A stretch of 64,000 nt of DNA, from contig JAAONU010000006.1 of the NCBI GenBank assembly GCA_012932295.1, forward strand, positions 30,716,882-30,780,881, read 5' to 3'. The position numbers and the translations under genes were made by a program. Source of the stretch: Cyclina sinensis (lineage: Eukaryota; Mollusca; Bivalvia; Venerida; Veneridae). The notes beneath the pieces are model-generated. The model did no database searches. It worked only from the letters and a program-made list of their open reading frames with translations, and had not been told where the DNA came from. Below, one piece after another: positions 57,518-64,000 of this stretch; the stretch's first letter is position 1, and each line of letters starts with the position of its first letter.

Positions 57518-57624
57518 ATGTCAGAGGAGACGACTGCACCTCCGATGGACGAAAATGAAAAGCGAATTGTGAATGAATTCTGTCATCTTTTAGAAAAATC
57601 AAAGCAGTTATTCAATGGATTAAG
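57518..57624 (+). CDS. SCAI: SCAI, first coding exon (gene continues beyond the window)
   Basis: ATG at 57,518 opens MSEETTAPPMDENEKRIVNE, then FCHLLEKSKQLFNGL, ending in AG|GTAACT with a split Arg codon. The block FCxLLxKSKQLFNGLR is what I recall at the N-terminus of animal SCAI. Its next residues, DLPQYG, would lie on the following exon, which I could not find before 64,000. SCAI is a conserved nuclear protein reported to restrain MRTF/SRF-driven transcription and to act in double-strand-break repair. Its N-terminus is variable and short here. The first intron would exceed 6.3 kb, plausible for this genome. Identification rests on about 15 residues, so a protein search is needed to close it. 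Confidence 0.72.
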
Positions 57625-57715
57625 GTAACTCAGTCTTTAAAAAAGTTCGTGTCTGCTTCTGTATGTGTATATATTTATTGACAGTCTGAAGGAAAGTCGA
57701 AGAACCACTGCCTTG

Positions 57716-58090
57716 ATCCATGGACGACCTGTTGTTGTGATGGCGTTGGGTTGAAACATGGCAAGCGCCCAGCTAGCTTATTTAGTAGAGCTAGGGACCA
57801 GTGTCCCTGGGTCGTCGGTTGTAGTCCTATGTCAAGCACACTTCTGGTCCCTCGTTTAACAACAATGGTGTTAGAAGAAAAAGGCAGGGGCACCTGAGTT
57901 GACCTTTCAAAATATAAGGAGTAGGAGTGTGGTGTTTGCATTGGGTTGAACCACAGCAAGCCTCCATCTACCTCAGTTGAAAGAACTATGGACTGGTGTT
58001 ATGCAGGTTGAGAGTTTGAGTCCCACATCAGGCGCACTTTTCTGCCTTGGTTTACAACACCGTTAAAGGGAAGGCAGTGTCTAGGGATGT
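57716..58090 (+). repeat. Two tandem SINE-like monomers
   Basis: Two diverged units of ~220 bp share GGCGTTGGGTTGAAACATGG / GCATTGGGTTGAACCACAGC, a gtgyt..B-box-like GTTTGAGTCCC, and (T)TTAACAACAATGGTGTTA / TTTACAACACCGTTAAAG ends. The 94-residue minus-strand frame (57,675-57,959) is an artefact of this repeat. A TAGGGATACGG phrase recurs at 58,090-58,165. Confidence 0.55.
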
Positions 58091-58169
58091 GGATCCTTAC
58101 CTCTAGACTGGCAGTTTAAGGATACAGTCTGTATCCCTAGACCGTACCGGCAGGACTGTCTAGGGATAC

Positions 58170-61100
58170 GGACATTCTTTTACGATAGAATTAACCATTT
58201 ATTTACTTCAGAATGAACCCAGATTTTGTGGTTTTGGCAGATTTTTGTATTTAACAATTCAAATTACATAAGAGTGACAATTACCTATTATTACTTATAT
58301 TCGGTAACTTTTTCCATCAATATTTGAAAAATCCAAAATCAAATTTTCTGCTTTATGTAGCAGCAATATAAACAGCTTTAAGTAAGTTTAAAGAAGTCCA
58401 TATCCCAAGACACTTCCTAAAGGGAAATAAGTGTGATGAGTTTGGGTATTACCATAGCTAGCATATTTCATAGAACTACGTTACAGTCAGAGGATGTCTG
58501 GGGTTTTAGTTCCAAGTAGTGTGCACATTTCTCCCTTTGTTTATTTTAATTGATGACTCACTCTTACCAAAGTTCTGTGTAGTCCAAACTCCTCCCATTT
58601 TCAGAAAAAAAAACTTTGATCTCTTCAAAGACACTAAACACACCAGGTTAGACGCTGCTGATTTATCAGATACAATACAGCTTTTTATGACTGCTAAATA
58701 ACCAGTAGTAGTCTTATGTGTACAGTGAATCATATTTCAAAATAATCATTTCTTCACAAAGACCTAAATTCCATATATTAAAAACTCTTTTAATAGCAAA
58801 TAGTTTACCATGTTTCAAAGATACAGTTTACCGTGGTTCAAATATCTCTGTAGATTAATTCTCAGTTTGGAGCACAGTATGACAGATTCAGAACTGTTTG
58901 TTGCAGTTTTGGACATAATCTGTGCCTGATTAAGTATCCCACTATTCATTGACTGAATGAATTAAGTTGTCATTATATACTTTGGCTAGTTCATCTACTG
59001 TTATGTGGTTGTTTACAAAACGGCATATTAGAATGGCACTTATGAATCGGTTCTCAATTTAAAGTCTGCTCATGCCAGATTCAGTTGCCAGTATGGCAGT
59101 ATTTTGGCTTTAGAGACAATTCTAGTGACAATCAACATAAAACATGCTAACTTTGCTACAGTAATGTAAGTTATAAGGCTGGTAAAATGCTGAACATGGC
59201 AAATAATTTGAGTTGTATGCCCTCCATCAACTTTGATGAGAAAGAAGTTTGGCTGAATTGTTGACCACTTTTGTGTTCTGGTCATGATAAACAGTGTAGA
59301 ATTAATGCTTTTAGAGAAATAAAAATAATTGTAAATGTCTTCTAATCTTTGTTATTGTCATGAGTTGAGTTCTCATGATTTTTCAAAATTCTTGAAGTTG
59401 TATCTCCTTTTAACATTCATATAAAGGTAAAAAAAATGTTGCTGTTTAAGTTAACAGTATGTTATTCACTGCAGTTGAATTCTTTATTTTTTATAAATAA
59501 CTGAATAGCTGTCAAAGCATTCCGTCTCTTTTTTATTCATTATATTCTTTTGTCAAGCATTGAAGAGAAATTTTCATCTTAAATTTTCTGTACATATCAT
59601 ATATAAGGAGAGGAGTATTGTTCAACTTTAATTTTCAGTGTGCAGATAAACTAAAGTTTCAAACACTCCCCATCATGCTGGGACATTTCTGCTTGGGGGA
59701 AAAACCTTTTTCATTTCTTGCCAAGTTTTGATGAGCATTTTCTTTCGCCATTTAAGGAAAGGGGTCAGGGTTTTTCTGATTGGGAAGTCAGCATTGTTTA
59801 AGATTTGATATTTTGCTTTAAAATAAAAGAGGCATGGGTGAGAATAATTAATATTTGATTTGATTTGAGATAAATCATTAAAGAGACTCAGTGAACACAA
59901 TTTTAATGACAGGTAACTGGTCTGAGATACATTGTAATAAATTTTTCATTTAATGAGTGAGAAACAGTTCTTTCCCTTGGTCATTTTTTTCCAAAACTTT
60001 AAATTTTTGGAATTTATTTCTTACCGTTTGGAAAAATATATACTATTTGTTATTGGGAATGGGATCCAGTTTTCACCCCAAATTAGATATACACAAATAT
60101 AAAGTAAACACTGAGAAGTAAAGCATTATTTTGTAGAAAAATGCATGCTCTATACAAGTCTATTGCATGATGCAAAAATAAAAGAGAGATTTGAGATACA
60201 TGTGTATAATACAAACAAGACTTTGAGAGCTGATCCTACATGTATCTGCCTGCCCCAAGATTTTGGTAGAAATGCAAAAACAGCTAGTCTTTGGATTTTA
60301 AGGTCTTTGATGTGAAAAAAACCAAGTGTGTAAATCAAAGTTGTTTTTCATGCATATTCATTTATATTCTGATGCATATATACCAGGCCCACATGTTTAG
60401 TCTTTCAAGAAAACTTGTGAGTAGTTGAATATTTCAAAATTTTGTACTCTTACCTTTTACAGTCTCAGTAAAAAAAAGAAAGAAAAAAGAAACACCCTTA
60501 TTTACTACAACTTCAGATGCATTTAGCATCTTTCACTAAATTTTGAGTTCATTTCACAAAAAGGGAGGAGTACCGTATATACTCGCTTATAAGACACATT
60601 TTTAGGAATCATATTAAAAGGTTGTTGAGGGGGGAGTGTCTTACAAGCACGTCCTTCAAGAGAAAAAAAATCTCCACAAGAATTTGGCTTCTACATTGTA
60701 CAATCAAGATTTTGGTAACCATAATATGCTGCAAACTGTTCAGTAACTTACTGGGGCTAAACAAAAAAGAACAAGGCAAACAAATTACAATTCCTGTAGA
60801 AATGGATCAAAGACTATTAATTAGTATAAAAAGTATTGCTTGATGTTCTTGTTTTGGTCTAACAAAGGCTTTTTTCTCCTTTTTAGACAGCGTCAGTGGT
60901 ACTTTCATTTCAACGTCAGCCATTTTGCTGGGAGTCAGTGCTAAAGCGCATCCTGTACAGTCCGTCGGACTCAACTGTCTTTGAACTACCCAAATATATT
61001 TTATATACCTGGCATTAAAACATCAAAATTCCATAATGTACTATATGATTATAAGGACTTAAAACTGATAAACAGATGCTATTTCATCTATTTCACAGTA

Positions 61101-61500
61101 TTCCTTCAACACAGAGGTTTTGTGCTACATATGGAAGAACAATGAACAACTCTATGTAGCACTGTTGTGTACAATACCAGTGCTTCCTTTCAAATATGCA
61201 GAACAGCGTTTGGTCTTAAGTTCAATTAAATGCTTTATAAAATGTCAAATTTACTTACACAGAAAGGAAAAAAAATATTTCTCTGTAGGGGTTAAGCTTT
61301 CATGTTAATTCAGGATATTTTGATAAACAAAAATCAGGTTGTCAATTTTTCTGTGTGTAAATGAAATATATTTGCTTGTATTATATTTTCCAGTGCAGTT
61401 TGCTTTTGAAATGAAAATATATAGAATTGAAAATGGAAAAATAAAATCATGACCATATGCACTGATGGTGCATTACCAGAAGTCTCCAAGATTATGTCTG
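58170..61500. other. Presumed SCAI intron 1, AT-rich
   Basis: No exon recognised. A fragment with ACCGTATATACTCGCTTATA at 60,573 resembles one terminus of a DNA transposon; a matching inverse end was not found. The short frames have no domain signatures. Confidence 0.45.
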
Positions 61501-61502
61501 TA

Positions 61503-62372
61503 CAGTAAAACCTCAATAATGAGACCACCTCTGGGACCAGCAATAAGTGGTCTTAATATTGAGTTGGTCCTAAAATTGAGTTCAGATGATGACATGAAGT
61601 TGTATGGTATTTTTATCGACCCAGTGTGTGTTTTGCGTCAATTGTAGTGTCACTGAGCATAACTTATTTGTTTTATTTGTCCTTACTTTGATAACTAATG
61701 ATTTGATCAGAATAATGGTCAATATATGGTTAAATCTATATAAATTGCAAAAAATATTGTTTGGGTATACTTTCCTTTCAGTCAGGAGGAATACTTTGTG
61801 TAATCAACTTGTACAATGTGTATCAATCAAAATAAAAATGTAAAGTGATACGTAAATCTCACAAAATTTTGGATTTTAGTGTTGCATTAATTCGTTTGCG
61901 CATCAATTAGTGACTATAACAATAGAAAATTTATCGTGCAGTAAGCCGCAGTCTACTCTAATAAGGGTGTCATAAACAATTAAACTGATAACTACCAACC
62001 TTAATGTAAATAATCCACACCTGGATCCTTTTCACCTTTCAAATTATCAATTAACACCGATTAACACGAGGTGCCCATTATGTACATGTTTGTGTAAACA
62101 AGTTTGCCGACCTCGACCTTTGGTGAATAGCTAAAGTCAACAGCTGAACGTTTTGTTCCGTTCTGGTCGCGGTCGTAATTTTGATTTCAAAAAAGGTTTG
62201 TATTTTCATTCGGGACCGGAAATTGCGGTCGCAATACGCAATATTGAGTTGGTCTTATTACTGAGTTTAACTAACAATAGAATATATAGTAAAAAAATCG
62301 GGACCGGAAGAAAATGGTCGTAGTATTGAGTTGGTCTGTATATTGAGTTGGTCGCATCGTGAGGTTTTACTG
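61503..62372. mobile_element. Tigger-like (Tc1/mariner) non-autonomous element, 870 bp
   Basis: Ends CAGTAAAACCTC at the left and GAGGTTTTACTG at the right are perfect inverse complements, flanked by TA on both sides (61,501-61,502 and 62,373-62,374). Internal TATTGAGTTGGTC phrases recur inverted. No transposase frame was seen. Confidence 0.88.
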
Positions 62373-62374
62373 TA

Positions 62375-63106
62375 TTAGAAACTCAAGTTTCAGGAGGTCA
62401 TACACTTTTGTTTGAATGTATTGCTCTTGAATGAATTGAAAGTTCTTCATTCTTTAATTTTAAATTGAAAATTTACATCATTCTTAAATCATATTAAAAA
62501 CATGGCTGACAATTACAGAATTTTATAAGGTGTGATAAAATGAGGTTTCTAAGTGATCTGCACTGTTCACTATTCAGTCTATATTTTATACAACTATAAA
62601 TACCCCTATAAATGGTGAATGGCACTGCCAAAATTGAAAGATGGACAAGAAAAAAAGAAAGATAGAAATTTAGCAGGCTAAGGGTCAAAGTTAAATAGCT
62701 TCAGCAGTTTTAGTTCTGTGACCTGAGTTTCCCAACCCCACCCTGTACCATAGCAGTCATAATTTGTCTGCAGTTCTCCAGTTATTTATAAGGATGCATG
62801 ATGAGTTTCTTTGTTTTATGACATCTTGTGCCTGTCTTGTTAATGGATCTGAGAATCAATTTATGTTGTACACTAGAGGTTCTATCTTTGCAGTCAGTGT
62901 ACATGATTGTGCTATAAATGTACATACACATAGTTCCCTACTTTTACTTTTACCAGAATGTTAGAAAATACTTTTTTGATTTTTCTACATGTAGCTGAAT
63001 ATTTCGAAATATCACACCAATTCTGTACTCAAACAAGGCCTGAAGGGAGTTCTGTGCAGTATAACTGCAGATATGAAAATATTTGCTACATATATACTAG
63101 ACTATA
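62375..63106. other. Presumed SCAI intron, no feature
   Basis: AT-rich, no coding or repeat signal recognised. Confidence 0.4.
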
Positions 63107-63330
63107 AAGTATATACAGTACGCTCAGCGCGGATTTTGCAAAACCCGCGAGACCCCGCGGATGCGACTCAACGCGGACGAAAATTTGCACAAAATTTGTC
63201 CGCGAGACCCCGCGGACTGAAAATGTTCACCACCGCGGACATGAATCTGTGGCCGTAAGCGTTTCCCCCGCGGAACGCCGCGGTAAATCGCGGCGGAACG
63301 CGGTGGTCAATCACCGCGGATCGCGGTGAA
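63107..63330 (+). repeat. CpG-dense CCGCGG-rich block
   Basis: About 220 bp within AT-rich DNA contain many CGCGG and CCGCGG sites, including ACCCCGCGGA twice and GACCCCGCGG phrases, in both orientations. The start CAGTACGCTCAGCGCGG resembles a transposon terminus. A second GCGGCAAATC motif occurs at ~63,490. It is probably one end of a repeat and not a promoter island. Confidence 0.6.
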
Positions 63331-64000
63331 AACTGTAGCTTTTACGATTAATTATTAAAACTTTACTTCTTAAAATATGTAAAAATTTATTTTGTAATAA
63401 AAAAATTATGTAGATACAATGTATTTGTTGTTTGTACATCTTGTTGTTCTCACGTTATTGAATTACCAAGAACAAAAATACTCTAAATCGCGGCAAATCA
63501 TAGTCGTATTCAATTCGAAAATAAGAGTAGATATGTAAGTTCATGGTTGTGAAAACCACTTTTAAGTCAAATACTGAATAACCTTGGTGTACGGCATGTA
63601 CAAAAAAGTAACAAGAGACAACAATGAAAACGTCAACTTTTGTTTCTTACACCATGAAAACTTAATCCTTGTCAATATCTCCTTATAAAACTAGGTGTTA
63701 CTATTTATAGATTTTCCGAAAATGAGAATTGAAAGTAGAGAGCAAGCATCCAAATTAGATGCAGCATTAGATCATGTGATGTGGAAAAAGCGGTAAAATA
63801 CTGGGATTTTTTTATGGAAAATTACTCAGGCTTGCTGTCAAAGGTTAGCTCTTGAATTACAACCAATAAAAATACGATGTTGTATCACGTGTAAAGATCA
63901 TAGGTCACGGGAATTGTGATTGACAGGTTGTTCCTTTGAGGCTACATATAGGTTTTACAACAATATTACGATATCAAAGATTGTGAAATTCATCCCCAAA
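63331..64000. other. Presumed SCAI intron, no feature
   Basis: AT-rich sequence with no exon recognised up to the window end. Confidence 0.4.

Noticed and set aside
60573..60650. Transposon terminus ACCGTATATACTCGCTTATA
   Set aside because: No inverse partner end or target duplication was found within the window, so no element is called.
60805..60923. Minus-strand start MADVEMKVPLTLSKKEKKAF in a good initiation context
   Set aside because: The frame closes after about 38 codons with no clear splice donor and no recognised domain; it may be a transposon-derived fragment.

Overview
This is an AT-rich, intron-bearing, repeat-dense animal genome segment. Spliced coding exons with GT/AG boundaries, Jockey-superfamily LINEs, tRNA-derived SINEs and hAT-like and Tigger-like non-autonomous transposons show that it is metazoan. 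A recurring repeat that opens with a GGGCCATGATGGCCC hairpin and ends in a GTGAGCT-type hairpin suggests a bivalve mollusc, probably a clam-like lineage. That last step is inference from remembered repeat families and was not searched.

Layout. Positions 1-13,550 hold no gene that I recognise. They contain a truncated hAT-like element, a ~1.5 kb minisatellite (unit about 55-60 bp) split by a SINE, a decayed I-group LINE (5,126-9,562) with zinc-knuckle ORF1, endonuclease, reverse transcriptase and RNase H, a complete 874-bp hAT MITE with an 8-bp target duplication, and a small foldback element.

Positions ~13,560-44,910 are three head-to-tail copies of one segmental duplication (units A, B and C). 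Unit A carries the C-terminal four exons of a bHLH transcription-factor gene resembling clockwork orange (cwo). Its exons are open and in phase: 15,233-15,308, 16,987-17,088, 17,844-17,919 and 18,758-19,704. Unit B holds the same exons with stops, frameshifts and a broken helix 2, so it is a pseudogene. Unit C keeps only two exon relics, and the bHLH one is frameshifted. The copies serve as empty sites for each other and expose lineage-specific insertions: a 1,083-bp hAT element in B, a 76-bp LINE tail in A, and in C a miniature LTR retroelement with a tRNA-like gene inside each LTR.

Positions ~44,910-57,480 are intergenic and repeat-rich. They contain a CGACA/TGTCG-rich repeat, a 44-bp minisatellite interrupted by a 2.1-kb element with hairpin ends, two CR1/L2-like LINE copies of one family, and a third LINE in an inverted arrangement that fits twin priming. 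At 57,518-57,624 lies one coding exon that I recognise as the start of SCAI (suppressor of cancer cell invasion). The rest of the window is probably its first intron. It contains tandem SINE-like monomers, an 870-bp Tigger-like element flanked by TA, and a short block dense in CCGCGG.

Only two protein-coding loci look potentially functional: the cwo-like gene and SCAI. Both are incomplete here, the first at its 5' end and the second at its 3' end. The most unusual items are the tRNA-bearing miniature LTR element, the divergent, decaying cwo-like triplication, and the hairpin-ended 323-bp-period element whose ends are defined by the minisatellite it entered.
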